DNA of 64,000 nt, taken from NCBI RefSeq assembly GCF_000313135.1, contig NW_004457372.1, positions 183,391 through 247,390 on the forward strand, read 5' to 3'. Below the pieces are notes generated by a model that had not been told where the DNA came from, ran no database searches, and was given only the letters and a program-made list of their open reading frames with translations. Each line of letters opens with the position of its first letter. The stretch's first letter is position 1. This DNA is from Acanthamoeba castellanii str. Neff (lineage: Eukaryota; Discosea; Longamoebia; Acanthamoebidae). Both the position numbers and the translations under genes were made by a program. This document shows positions 1 to 12,207 of this stretch, piece after piece.

Positions 1-1
1 T

Positions 2-619
2 GAGAAGAAGGAGGAAGAGGCGAAGCCTACCGAGGAGGGCAAGCAGGAGACCATCGAGATCAAGACACCGGAGGAGACCACAACCGCCGAGCAGCCGCAG
101 GTCGAAAAGAAGGAGGAGCGCGTCGAGGTTCAGCCGCCGCAGCTCGAGAAGGAGGAGGAAGAGGCGAGGCCTGCTGAGGAGGGCAAGCAGGAGACCATCG
201 AGATCAAGACCCCCGAGGAGGCCACGACCGCCGAGCAGCCGCAGGTCGAGAAGACGAAGGAGGAGGAGGAGAAGGAGCGCGTAGAGGCTCAGCCGCCGCA
301 ACAACCGCAGATGGAGCAGCCGCAGGTGGAGGCGAAGGAGGAGGAGCGCGTGGAGGCTCAGCAGCCGCCGCAGCTCCAGGCCGAGAAGGAGGTGCCGATC
401 GAGCCGACCAAGGAGGAGGAGAAGGAGCGCGTCGAGGTTCAGCCGCCGCAGCTCGAGAAGAAGGAGGAGCAAGAGGCGAAGCCTGCAGGGGAGACCATCG
501 AGAGCAAGGCCACCCTCCTCGAGGAGCAGCAGCAGCAGGAGAAGCCCCAGGAGGAGGGCTACGCGCCCACGACACAGGGCGAGCGCAGCATCTTCATCGG
601 CGAAGGCGAGGCCCATTGA
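2..619 (+). CDS. 3' part of an acidic Glu/Lys/Pro/Gln-rich tandem-repeat protein (partial)
   Basis: The frame is open from base 2 to a TGA at 617-619, so the start lies outside the window. The product is built of degenerate units of about 50 residues. Each unit alternates an acidic/basic stretch (EEGKQETIEIKTPEE-like) with an EQPQVEKKEERVEVQPPQLE-like stretch. Two near-complete units are visible, followed by shorter and more divergent ones. The last 15 or so residues (ending in GERSIFIGEGEAH) are not repetitive. No signal peptide, membrane segment or known domain is visible in the part seen. The composition predicts a disordered, highly charged protein. Function is unknown. An AT-rich 3' region with AATAAA-like words follows the stop. 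Confidence 0.7.
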   Translation, partial: EKKEEEAKPTEEGKQETIEIKTPEETTTAEQPQVEKKEERVEVQPPQLEKEEEEARPAEEGKQETIEIKTPEEATTAEQPQVEKTKEEEEKERVEAQPPQQPQMEQPQVEAKEEERVEAQQPPQLQAEKEVPIEPTKEEEKERVEVQPPQLEKKEEQEAKPAGETIESKATLLEEQQQQEKPQEEGYAPTTQGERSIFIGEGEAH

Positions 620-1026
620 GAAGCGAGCGAGCAAAAGCGGGCGTTGAGATGCAACCTGTGTATAAAAATAAACAAGTAATAGAGTAAATAATAAATAATA
701 AATATAATTATCATCAATCAAAATGATCATTAATTACTACTAATGGGTGTGTTGCGCAGCGTGTTTGCCAAACATGTCGGTCGTGGCCACGTGTGGAGCT
801 CGGAAGGTGGGGTGCCCACTCCGCAAGCCATTCCGTCGCACTTTCCGCAGAACGTGTTTTAATCGGCGTTGTCACGCTGACGTGGACGTCAATCCCAGGT
901 CCCGGGGGCACACTCCGCTGGAGGTCATCTTACCCCCCCTTGTTGCCGCCGTCACCGTAGCAGGAGAGGAGCCAGCCGAAGAAGAAGAAGGAGAAGGAGG
1001 AGCTAGAAGGTACAAAGAAGAAAGCC
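620..1026. other. Intergenic region between the repeat-protein gene and the F-box/kelch gene
   Basis: The first about 100 bases are AT-rich, with several AATAAA/AATAAT words that suit a 3' end for the upstream gene. The rest is GC-richer and should contain the promoter and 5' leader of the gene starting at 1027. Short ORFs here have no protein-like features. Confidence 0.5.
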
Positions 1027-4000
1027 ATGGACTCGACACCACCGGAAGGAGAAGAAAAAGACCACCCCCTTGTTGTTGTGGGAGGCGGAGAGGTGGACGT
1101 GATGGACTACACGGAGGCCTGGGGCGGAGAACTGGTCGAGGTACTTGCTGAAGGCGGAAGAGGAAGCGGGGAAGAAGAGGGGGGCGTGGCTACGGCCGCC
1201 CACTTCCAACGGCGGCTGCTCGACCTGTTGGCGCTGCCGGACGAGCTGCTGGTGCGGGTGCTGGCCTCGCTCTCGAGCCTGGCCGACGCCTCCAACGCCT
1301 TCGCCGCCTGCCACCGCCTCTACTCCATTTACCTCGACGACCACTACTGGAGGTAAATTATTAATTATAAGTTATCTTCCATATATTCATAATAGTATAT
1401 TACTACAATTAATATTTATTTTAATTGGTTGTAATGTGGATTTTATTGATATAACAAATATATATTTGTTTATCTCTTTTTTTTGTAGAGCGGTGGTGAA
1501 GGGCAGGTGGGGGGTGCGCGGGCGCGGCTTGCGTCAGTCGGCGGGCATCGACGTCCCGTGGCGCTGCTTCGTCAAAGAGAAGCTCGCCCTCTTCCGCGAA
1601 GGTCTCTCTCCCTCTTCTTCCCCTCTTCCTCTTTCCTCATTGAGGAAATTACTTATTTTAATCAAATCACAAGATCAGAAAACGAAACCGAAAACAAAAA
1701 CGAAAACGAAAACGAAACATAACAAAACCAAACGAAACGTGTGGGTGCAGGGGCCATGGAATGGAAGACCAAGGCCAAGATCGGAGAAGCGCCCGTGTCG
1801 CGCTACACCCACACCGGCACCGTGGTACCGCCTTCGATCTCCACCGTAAATAGTGAGAGAGAGAAACAACGTTAGGGCACTGATCGAACCGTGTGCGTGC
1901 GCTTCTGCCTCCACTGTGTGTGGTCGTGTCTCGGTTGGCATTGTGCGGCCGGGCTCAGGTGGGCAGGAAGATCTACTACATCGGCGGCCAGACGTCGCCC
2001 GACGTGCCTCGCCTCAACGAAATCTGGGCCTACGACGTTGGTTCGAAACCTCTTTTCCACCCAACCACCAGCAGCAAGCTCGTGCGAAGCGTGAATGATG
2101 ATGATAATGACGGTGGTGATGTGGATGGTGGTGGTGATGGTGGTGATTGGTGGGGGGGGGGCGTATGCAGATAAGGGCTCGTTCGAGAGGGTGGAGCTGG
2201 TGAGCGGAGCGGTGCCCAACTTTGCGCGGCACACGGCGGTGGCGATCGGCACCAAGATATGGGTCTACGGCGGCTACGACGGGATCGGCTCCTTCTTCGG
2301 CCTCGCCCTGTTCGACACCGGTACACGCCACGCACGCCACGCACGCCACACACGCCACGCACGCCACACACGCCACACGTGCATGTGTGTGGAATGTGCT
2401 GCCTTGCTAGGCTCACGCTTGGCATATCTGTCATTCCACACACGCAGAGGCGCTGACCTGGACGTACCCCAAGGTCCACGGCGAGGAGCCGCCGCCTCGC
2501 TCCAACCACTCGGCCGCCGCCGTCGGCAACAAAATGTACACCGGTGACCTCTATAGCCCCCCCGTGTTAAGACAGGTGCTGACGTCACTCACCCCCCCCT
2601 TCTGGCCACCCCTTATTAGGTACGTGTTCGGCGGATCGGCCAACCTGCAGGGCCACTACACGATCCTGGGCGACTTCCATGAATTCGACGTATGTAGCCC
2701 CCTTCGCGGGGGAGACCTCTCTCTACCCCTCCCCCCCATGAGCTGTGTTGACGCCTCGCATGCGGGCGGCGCGTGGGCCATGTACAGACGGAGACGATGA
2801 CGTGGACCCGCCTGGACACGAGGTTCAAGTGTCCGTCCCCGCGCGTGGGCCATCGCATGGTATCGCTCGGTCAGAGGTGCGCACGCATTGTTGTTAGTTT
2901 GTGTCGTGTCGTGTCGTGTCGTGTGTGTGTCGTGTGTCGTGTCGTGTGTGTCGTGTGCGTGTGCGTGTCGTGTCGTGTGTGTGTGCGTGTCGTGCGACGA
3001 CTCACCGCGCGCGCCGATTCTCAGGGTGTTCCTGTTCGGCGGAGGCGTGTGGTCGGTTGATGACGGTTGGCACACCAAGCTCAACGAACTCTGCATCTAC
3101 GACACTCGTACAACTCCCCGCCCCCGCGGTCAACTCGACATGGCGGACCACTTACTGAGGCGCTGTTGGGTCAAAGGGGCGCGACAATGGACCCACCTGC
3201 CCAGCGCGCTGCAGACCCCGCCGGTGTGCTCGTACCCGTTCCTCTTCGTGGCGGGCTGCCACCTCTGCGTGTTCGGTGGGCAGAGCCTGAACGACGTAGC
3301 CGTCACCAACGAGCTCTACATGCTCGACACAAGTACGCACACCGTCTCATTGCCACGTGCGACACGACACAACACGACACGACCAACAACACGACACGAC
3401 CAACGACACGACACGACCAACGACACAACACGACACAACACGACACGACACGACACGACACGACACAACACGCGTGTGGTTCTGATGTGTGTCGTTTTTC
3501 TTTCTTGTGGTGTTCAGTCAGCTTGACTTGGGCCAGAGCGGAGGAGCCCCAGGTCAAGGGGCACTTCCCGGGTCCCGAGGGACATGGGCGTCGCCAACGT
3601 CGTCGGCGACACATGTCTGCTCTATGGCGGGTACTCCCTCCCGCGTGTCACTGTGTCCGGCGTGTCGCGTGTCGCGTGCGTGTCGTGCGTGTCGCGTGCG
3701 TGTCGTGTGGTTTCTGGGTGAGTGTTGAGACTGTTCTTTTTTAAACCTCAGGTACAGTGGCGGTTCGCTCTACTCAGCTGTGGACTTCTGGGAGCTCAGG
3801 TTCGACAAGGTGGCCTTCGCCAAGCACCCGGAGCCAGCGGTATCGTCCGCGCACATGTGAGTGCATTTCATATTTTCTGTACAATCTCAACCAAGTTTGA
3901 GATGATCAAGTTGCATTCTAATAAATCTAATAAATGCTCAGCATGGAACATCTGGCCAACACAACTCCCGTTGACCTCAAAAAGGAAGATCATCAACTTT

Positions 4001-4463
4001 TAGTAGAGTTCTAGTTCGACCTGCCAATGGCGAATGAGCTCTGGCAGGGTCAAGACCTGACCCAGATTTCATCTGCCAGAAATCCACCAGCAAACCCAAA
4101 AATTTGAAAGAGAAACTCCCAGTCGGAGTTGTTCCTTCCACACATAAAACAAACACCGAAACGACACTGCCACAACAACAACAACCCATCAAGAACAAGA
4201 GAGCACCAACTGAGGTCCTTCAACCACACAACAACCTCCAGGTAAAAAAACCACCCACCCAACTCACCTGGCAACCTTCACCCACCACCAGCTTGCTGAT
4301 CTGTTCTTCTTCTTCAATTGAGTGCACACAACACAGAACCCCCAACAGCATGCACATCCCCATCGTGAGCCCCGTCCTCCGTGGAATCACCCACGCCGTC
4401 GTCCGCGTCGTAACTCTGCCCGCCCGACTCTTTGGCGGCCGCCGCCGACGAGTCGGCTACTAG
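1027..4463 (+). CDS. F-box and kelch-repeat protein, 13 exons
   Basis: Exon 1 carries an F-box-like helix set (LLALPDELLVRVLASLSSLA...) at about residues 63-105. Later exons carry kelch blades with paired glycines: KIYYIGGQ, KIWVYGGYDG, KMYVFGGS, VFLFGGG, LCVFGGQS and LLYGGYSGGS. By family knowledge such proteins are substrate receptors of SCF ubiquitin ligases. Exons by splice signals: 1027-1352, 1489-1601, 1751-1824, 1959-2040, 2171-2320, 2448-2535, 2620-2689, 2788-2876, 3025-3107, 3177-3332, 3518-3630, 3752-3856 and 4337-4463. All phases agree except inside exon 11. There the frame slips by one base near 3575-3582: LTWARAEEP is read in one frame and GDTCLLYGGYS in the next. Ignoring that extra base, the product is about 524 aa. 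The last intron (480 nt) is unusually long and CpG-poor. Confidence 0.8.
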
Positions 4464-4785
4464 TCGCCCGACCGCACACATGACACGACACACAGAATAA
4501 TAATAAAAATGAAATAACACACCACAAGCGCCTCTGGTGGTTGGTGGTTGATGGGAAAAGTGTCTTCTTCTTCAGCTGATCGCCGACGATCCAGTCGATC
4601 AGAGAGGGAGGGAGGGAGGGGGGGTTGGATGTTGAAGATGATTGAAGAGAGAGAAGAGAGCTCAGAGCTTAGGGAGGAGTTGACGAGAGTCGGAGGGGAG
4701 ACCGATCGTGGGCACGACGGAGGTGGTCGAGGTAGTGGAGGTGGTGATGGTGGGGAGTAAGGGCAGCAGGGTCGACGTCGGCGCG
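4464..4785. other. Convergent 3' region between the kelch gene and adenylate kinase
   Basis: Holds the 3' flank of the + strand kelch gene (AATAATAATAAAAATG just after the stop) and, on the other strand, the 3' untranslated region of adenylate kinase. A GGGA-rich stretch lies at about 4600-4625. No gene is visible. Confidence 0.5.
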
Positions 4786-6225
<1,440 letters not shown>

Positions 6226-7327
6226 CTACTTGGACATGAAGCGGACCGTGTTGTCGTGAGACTTGAAATGCAACAGCTTAGATTGTGGGACACCGTTACC
6301 GTGTACGAGCAACTGCACGCGTAGTGTCGCATCAGTACTGGTGTAGCAATCAAGAGAAAAGGAAGAAACGGTGATGCGTGTGCGTGTGCGGTTGTATGTG
6401 TGTGCGTGTGCGGTTGTGTATGCGTGTGCGGTACCTGTCCGTTGACTTCCTTGGAGTAGCCGCTAGGAAGACCAGAAGCTGACATGATGATGTCTGCTCG
6501 ATGCTCCAGCGCCTTCACCAGCTTCTGATCGTCTTCTACATCGCCATGCACCAACACCACCAAGCTCGCTCGATTCTGTTTCACACACACACACACACAC
6601 ACGCACGCACACACCGCACACACCGCACACATACACATTGAGGACATTCTTCACCAAGGCGAGATGAGTAAGAAGAAAGGAGCGGCGCTACTTCGGTTCG
6701 TCGGATGAAGGCTTGGAGGTAGTGGACGAGGTCGAGCACGAGGGCCGGCCGTTGGCAGGTCTCCAGCAGCACGCTGAGGTTGTCGATGACGATGCACACC
6801 TCGTCCATCGCTTCGCTCGACTCGACGAAGGCCTTCACCTTGTGGTAGAGCGACTTGAAGGCGGCGTCCTCGTTCTCGCCCAGGCTCCAGCTGTCCAGTC
6901 CTGGCGTTGCCGCCACCGCCGGCGCTGATGAAGTAGAAGGAGCGGACCAGTCGTAGGGAGTCGAGAGGGCATTGATGTACATGAACTGCTGCTTCGTCTG
7001 CGCCGCCTTCAAGTTGCACGCCTGTAAATAACAAATAAACATTATTATTTATTATTTATTATTTATTATTTATTTGTTATTGGAATTGATTATTAGTATT
7101 TTGATGATTTGAGAGGGCACCAGCTTGCGGCCAACGCCCGAGTAGTGAAAGAAGCTCTGCTCCAATCCCACCAAAAGGGCTCGCTTGTTGGCCTTGAGAT
7201 ATCCGAAAACGAAATGGGGCAGCAGCACAGCGCCATCGGCCTCCAACGAGTCCCGAATGAGAATAAACTTGCCCGTGGGGAAGTGTGGCTCCGGCCAGTT
7301 CAAAATCGTGCTCAGCTCTCTGTACAT
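6226..7327 (-). CDS. ELP6: Elongator complex subunit 6 (ELP6)
   Basis: Elongator modifies wobble uridines in tRNA; Elp4-Elp5-Elp6 form its RecA-like accessory ring. Four exons (7327-7121, 7021-6692, 6575-6435, 6312-6226) join in phase 0 to give 254 aa, close to the human protein. Diagnostic stretches: FILIRDSLEADGAVLLPHF, then ALLVGLEQSFFHYSGVGRKL (about residues 50-69), a DEVCIVIDNLSVLLE segment, VLVHGDVED and HRADIIMSASGLPSGYSKEV. The last exon (LLHFKSHDNTVRFMSK) matches the typical ELP6 C-terminus, LHFK..D..V.FF. No Walker A motif is present, as expected for this inactive RecA paralogue. Confidence 0.9.
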
Positions 7328-7379
7328 CTTTGCGTTCGATTATTGAATTGAATATTGATTAGTTTTGTTTTTTTATTTC

Positions 7380-10092
7380 TTATTTGCTTTCATTTTTTGG
7401 ATTCGTGTAGCGCCGTGGCGGGTGCGTGTGTTGTGGTCGAGGCGAGGGCCGCTTGCTGTTGATGTCGGCTGTGTTGGGCTGGCGTTGTGGCTGGTGCTGG
7501 TGGTGATGATGGTGCTGCTCTGCTGGGATCTGATCGAGCTGGCGCTGGGCGATGGCGTCGGGCGCCACGCTGGCCCGCCTCATCTTCTCGGCCAGCCGCC
7601 GCGCCCGCACCACGTCCTTCCGCTCCAGGCAGAAGCCCAGCAGCGAGCTGAACGACTTGGCCGTGGGTCGTGCGAGGCCCACGTGATCGTCGGTGCTGCC
7701 GCGGTTGTCGGTGGTGTGGGTGTGGCGCAGCAGGCTGTCGAGCACGCGCTCGGCCTTGTCGAGCTGGCCGTTGCGCGCGAGGGCCTCGATGAGCGAGTTG
7801 TAGTTGTTGGTGTCGGGCCGCGGGCTCGTGCCCATTGCGGCAAAGTGGGCCTCGGCCTCCTCGGGCCGGCCGGCGTGCCCGGCAGCATCGATGAGTATCG
7901 AGAAGGTCGTGTGGGAGGGCCGCACGCCCTCGGCCTTCATCAACTCGAACACCTGCAGGGCTTTGCTGTAGCCCGTCTCTCGCATGGCGCCTTCTATGAA
8001 GACCTGCCAACGCACACAACACATGGCGTCAGTGGTCACTTGCAGAGATGATGATGATGATGATGATGATGATGAAGGTGGTACGTTGTAGATGGAGACA
8101 TCCGGTTTGATCTTGTGCTTCCGCATGTGTGCCAACAGCGTTGCTCCCTAACACAAAGCGTGAGTCCACGCATGCATTGCGTGTCGTGTGTCGTGTGTCG
8201 TGTCGTGATGTGCGTACCCGGCTGACGCGGCCGGCTTTGGCGAATGTGTCGATAAGCACGCAGTAGCTGCTTGCACTCACCAGCTCCGGCGAGTGACTGC
8301 GCATCACGTCGAGTATCCTGATGCCCTTCTCCACATCGTCCGCCTTAGCGCACACGCGCAGCAGCGCATGCCACACATCCGCATTGGCCTCCACCTTCTT
8401 CTGGACAAGCGCTTGTGCCATCTGTGTGTCGCGTGAGTCGTGTCATGTGTCGTGTTGAGAATGCGGCGCGACAAGTGCCGAACTAGGTGGCTGCCGGGCA
8501 CGTACATTGAAGGCCTGGTCCATGGGCATGGTGTCCGACATTCGGTTGATGAGATCACCAAGGGCCCTGGCGTTGGGCACCATGTTGCGCTTCTTCATGG
8601 CCTCGATCACCCGCTCCATCTCCGTCAGCTGTCGGTTGCGCGCCAGCCCCGACAGCATGCCACTGTAGGTGATCATCGACGCCTCCAGCCCCAGCGCTTC
8701 CATTTCCTTTGTTTTACAATTTAATTACGTAAGAGATAAAGATGAAAAAAATAAATATGAATAACCAGTAATCATAAATGAAAAGAATTAAAAATAAAAA
8801 GGACAGTAAAGGAAGTTACCTCTTTCAGTTGTTGGGCCTTCAGGTGGTCGCCCACATGAGAGAATCCGGCGATGAGCGCCGAGTAGACCTTGAGGTCGGG
8901 CTGCACGCCCACGTCCTGCATCTCAATGAACGTCTGATACGCCTCCGCCACCCGGCCCGCCTTGCAGCTGTTGTTGATGATCTCCGTGTAGGTCCGTACG
9001 TCGGGCTCTATTCCCTATTGCGTCGTCATATGATTAAACGTGTGTGTCGTGTGTGTCGTGTGTGAAGTGACATATATGGTACCTTATGCTTCATGACCTC
9101 GAGCATATCGCGCACCTTGTCTATGCGCCCGGCACGCGCAAAGGCCATGATCATGGAGTTGTAGCTATGAAGGGTGGGCGTCATGCCCAATCGCTGGATC
9201 TCGTTGAAGAAGTACTGCGCCTTGCCCACCTCCCCGGCCCGGCCCAGCGCGCTCACCAGCGCGGTCAGCACAAACACGTCGGGCACCTGCGACACACGAC
9301 ACACGACACGGCCCACAACACACGGAGTGAGCTTTGGTAGTGACGGTGAGCCCCGGCTTTCTACGTACGTAGCCCTGCTGGGTCATGCGGGTCACGAGGT
9401 CGAGCGCGGCGTCGGTACGCTGGAGCTTGCCCAGGAGGGCGATGAGGGCGCTGCATATGAACGGGTGGCACTGGCCGGCTCGGCTGAGCTCCTCCTTCAA
9501 CGCGTCCAGAGCCACGCCCACATCTGGTGTGTGTCGTGCGTGGTGTGTGCGTGCGTGTGTGCGTGCATGTGTGCGTGCGTGGATCACAGCTCGTTACCAC
9601 GTGTAGCACTACACACGGGCGAGTAGTGTTTGTACCCTTGCCCTGGTCGTGCAGGCTCTGCATGCGTCGTAGGATCGATGCCACGGCGGGCATGGACGGT
9701 TGAGCGTTGTCCAGCGCTCTCACCTCTGCCACGAGGTCCTCCACCGAGCCTGTCACACGTAAAACGCAATCAACAATTTAAATGTTAATAAATATAAATA
9801 GAATTTAAATCAATAATTGGGCACCTGTCCAGGCGGGACGCGGAGGTCTGTGCGCTGGTCGAGACACTTCGCTGGTGGCGGCCGAGGCGGTCAACCCCCT
9901 GCGGGTGGTTCTGGCGAGCAGCGCGTCAGGCGGAAATCGAAGGAGTGCCGGAGCGGGTGTGGTGGTAATCAGCGTGGACGGCAAACGACTGCATGCCGAG
10001 GGCGTCCACCGAGCGGATGTCCGGCCTGCTGCCCCTCCTGGCGCCGACCAGCAGCGCAAGCCGGCACGCGGCATCGCCCCCGCAGCCCTCAT
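7380..10092 (-). CDS. Pentatricopeptide repeat (PPR) protein, probably organellar
   Basis: PPR proteins bind organellar RNA and act in processing, editing or translation. About ten exons encode a run of roughly a dozen 35-residue PPR units, for example HSYNSMIMAFARAGRIDKVR, RTYTEIINNSCKAGRVAEAY, YCVLIDTFAKAGRV, TFSILIDAAGHAGRPEEAEA and NYNSLIEALARNGQLDKAER. The N-terminal exon (9825-10092) starts MRAAGAMPRAGLRCW and is rich in Arg, Ala and Ser with few acids, as expected of a mitochondrial presequence. It joins in phase to GSVEDLVAEVRALD. The C-terminus is a low-complexity His/Gln/Pro tail. No E, DYW or SMR domain is visible. The start is 157 bp from the divergent CHMP7 gene. Confidence 0.85.
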
Positions 10093-10249
10093 CTTCTGTT
10101 CTGCTTTGTATTCTAAGTTTCGAAATTATTGGGAGATTTTGAAACGAGCGAAAAAAGGCGGGAAGTGCCTGCAACGAAGCAACGGTTAATCTACACCAAC
10201 TACGCCCGGTGATCGATCAGGCACAAAACCGCAAGGGAAGGAGTAGAGA

Positions 10250-12064
10250 ATGAGTCTCGATGCATTTCTTCGCGAGGAGGTCAAAGAATGGAACGATGAA
10301 TCAGCGATGCGGGAGTTCTTCGCGCCTCTGCCCTTGTCTCGAGAGCTAGACCCGCACAGATGGGACTCATTGATGAACTTCTGGTCCGAGCGGGTGCTGC
10401 CTTCCGCCATGCGGCACACCAACTCCCTCTCCTTCACAATCGATCAATTGAAGTCGAGCCTCAAGTGCGATGGCTACTTTCCAGCTGGCCTGGACAGCAT
10501 CGTGGTACGAACGAACCCGGCTCCACAGAACGATTGGGCGACTACTTTCGCTAGCTCCTTGAAAGAGTCATCAATCAAGCATCAATTTATCCATTACTGT
10601 CTCTACGTGCAGGCAGAGATGAACCGCAAGGGCATGGTCGTGGCCGAGGGCCAGGTGGCGGCCCAGACGGCGGGCTGGGGCTCGTGGCTGTGGGGCAACC
10701 TTGTGGCGCGGCCCATCTCGTGGGGCTGGAGTCAGGTGGTCGCGCCTGCCGAGGCCGAGCCGGCCACTGTCGATCCCAAGGCCCGCCTCGTTCTCCTGCC
10801 GCTCCTCAAGGTCTGCCCCCACCCATTGTTCGCCCTATCGTTGTCTCACACGTACGATCGCACACGGCAGGCCAAGGCCGATGAGGTGCTGTCCAAGCAC
10901 GCGGACGGTGTGTTTGCTGCCGACCATCTGGTCACCCAGCGGCAGCTGCTCGACACCACGGGCCTCAACGCGCAGGACCTGCAGATCCTCCTCACCTACA
11001 TGCACGCCAACGGCAAGGCCGCCCTGTTTGAGACCGCCCGAGGAGAGAAGGTAGTAATCTGGCCTAGGCCTTGCTCACTGCGCGTACACGTCTGAGAGAG
11101 TCACGTCTTTCGTTTCGTCAGGCGGTCAAGCTGGCGAAGGCCGGAGAGAGCAAGGTGGAGCTCAATGAGGCGGACAAGGGCATCCTGCAGCTGAAGGAGA
11201 CCCTCGGCTCGTTGGAGAAACAAGAGGGCCAACTCAGCAAGGACATTGATGGGTACGACTACAGGCCTGGACTGAGCGAGAGCTGTGACAAGCTACTCCC
11301 TTCGTTTGCGCACTCACGCACGTACGACGCACATGACGCACACTACACGCGCAGATGTCGAGTGAAGGCGACGAACTGGCTTAAGAAAAAGAACAAGCCC
11401 AAGGCGATGATGGAACTCAAGCGCAAGCAGAGGCTGCAGTCCGTCCTCGACAAGCGACTGTCGTTCATCGAGAACATTCACCAGATCCTCCACACCATCG
11501 AACAGACCCAAACTGACAAGGAGGTACCATCGGCGCCACACCTCTTTGCCTCAAGCCCATATCCAACTAAGGCCGTGTCGTGTCGTGTCGTGCGATCAGA
11601 TGATCGACCAATTCAAGCTGGGCGTGGATACGCTCAAGCGAGTCCGCGAGGAGTCCGGGGTGACCGTGGAGGCCGTGGACCAGGTCATGGACGACCTCCA
11701 GGATGCCCTGCTCGACCAGCGAGAGATCGACGACGCCATCTCCTCCGGCCAGGAGCAGCTCAGCTCAGTCGACGAGGCCGAGCTCGAGGAGGAGCTTGCC
11801 CAGCTCGTCGCCACAGCGCTTCCTCTCCCCGCCGCTGCCGTCCCTGTCGCCGCTGCGGCCGCCACTCCCGTCCGACAGCAGCAGCCCGAGGCCCAGCAGC
11901 AGCCCAGGCAGACGGAGGACGCGGAGGTGGCGTCGCTTGCCGCGCTGCTGGCTGGCATGCCCTCGGTGCAGCACCTGCCCGACCCGGCCAACGTGAAGGA
12001 GGCCAAGGAGCATGACGAGGACGACTCCCTGCCCGATCTCGATTCGCTCCAGTTTGCCGGCTGA
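10250..12064 (+). CDS. CHMP7: CHMP7-like ESCRT-III protein
   Basis: CHMP7 works in endosomal sorting and nuclear-envelope sealing, with an N-terminal winged-helix half and a C-terminal Snf7/ESCRT-III half. Five exons (10250-10810, 10871-11050, 11122-11252, 11355-11523, 11600-12064) join in phase to 501 aa. The N-terminal half includes the RWDSLMNFWSERVLPSAM segment and a Trp-rich loop (WGSWLWGNLVARPISWGW, about residues 144-161) resembling the membrane-binding loop of CHMP7. The second half is the basic/coiled Snf7 core (KATNWLKKKNKPKAMMELKR) followed by acidic helices. The C-terminal tail (DDSLPDLDSLQFAG) resembles a MIM motif for VPS4. Homology to other Snf7 proteins is certain; the CHMP7 assignment rests on the double-length architecture. 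Confidence 0.85.
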
Positions 12065-12207
12065 GCGCTCTTGGGGTGGCGAGCGAGATGATGATGATGG
12101 CGTCCCCCAACCTCTCCCTTTTTGAATGTACATACTTTCTTTTTGCAAGCCCGATCGAGGTTGATTGATCATTTTTTTGTTTTAAACGAAGGTTGTACTG
12201 CGTGGTC

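Noticed and set aside
7365..8051. 228-aa ORF on the + strand
   Set aside because: It is the antisense shadow of the PPR C-terminal exon, which has clear PPR motifs on the - strand.
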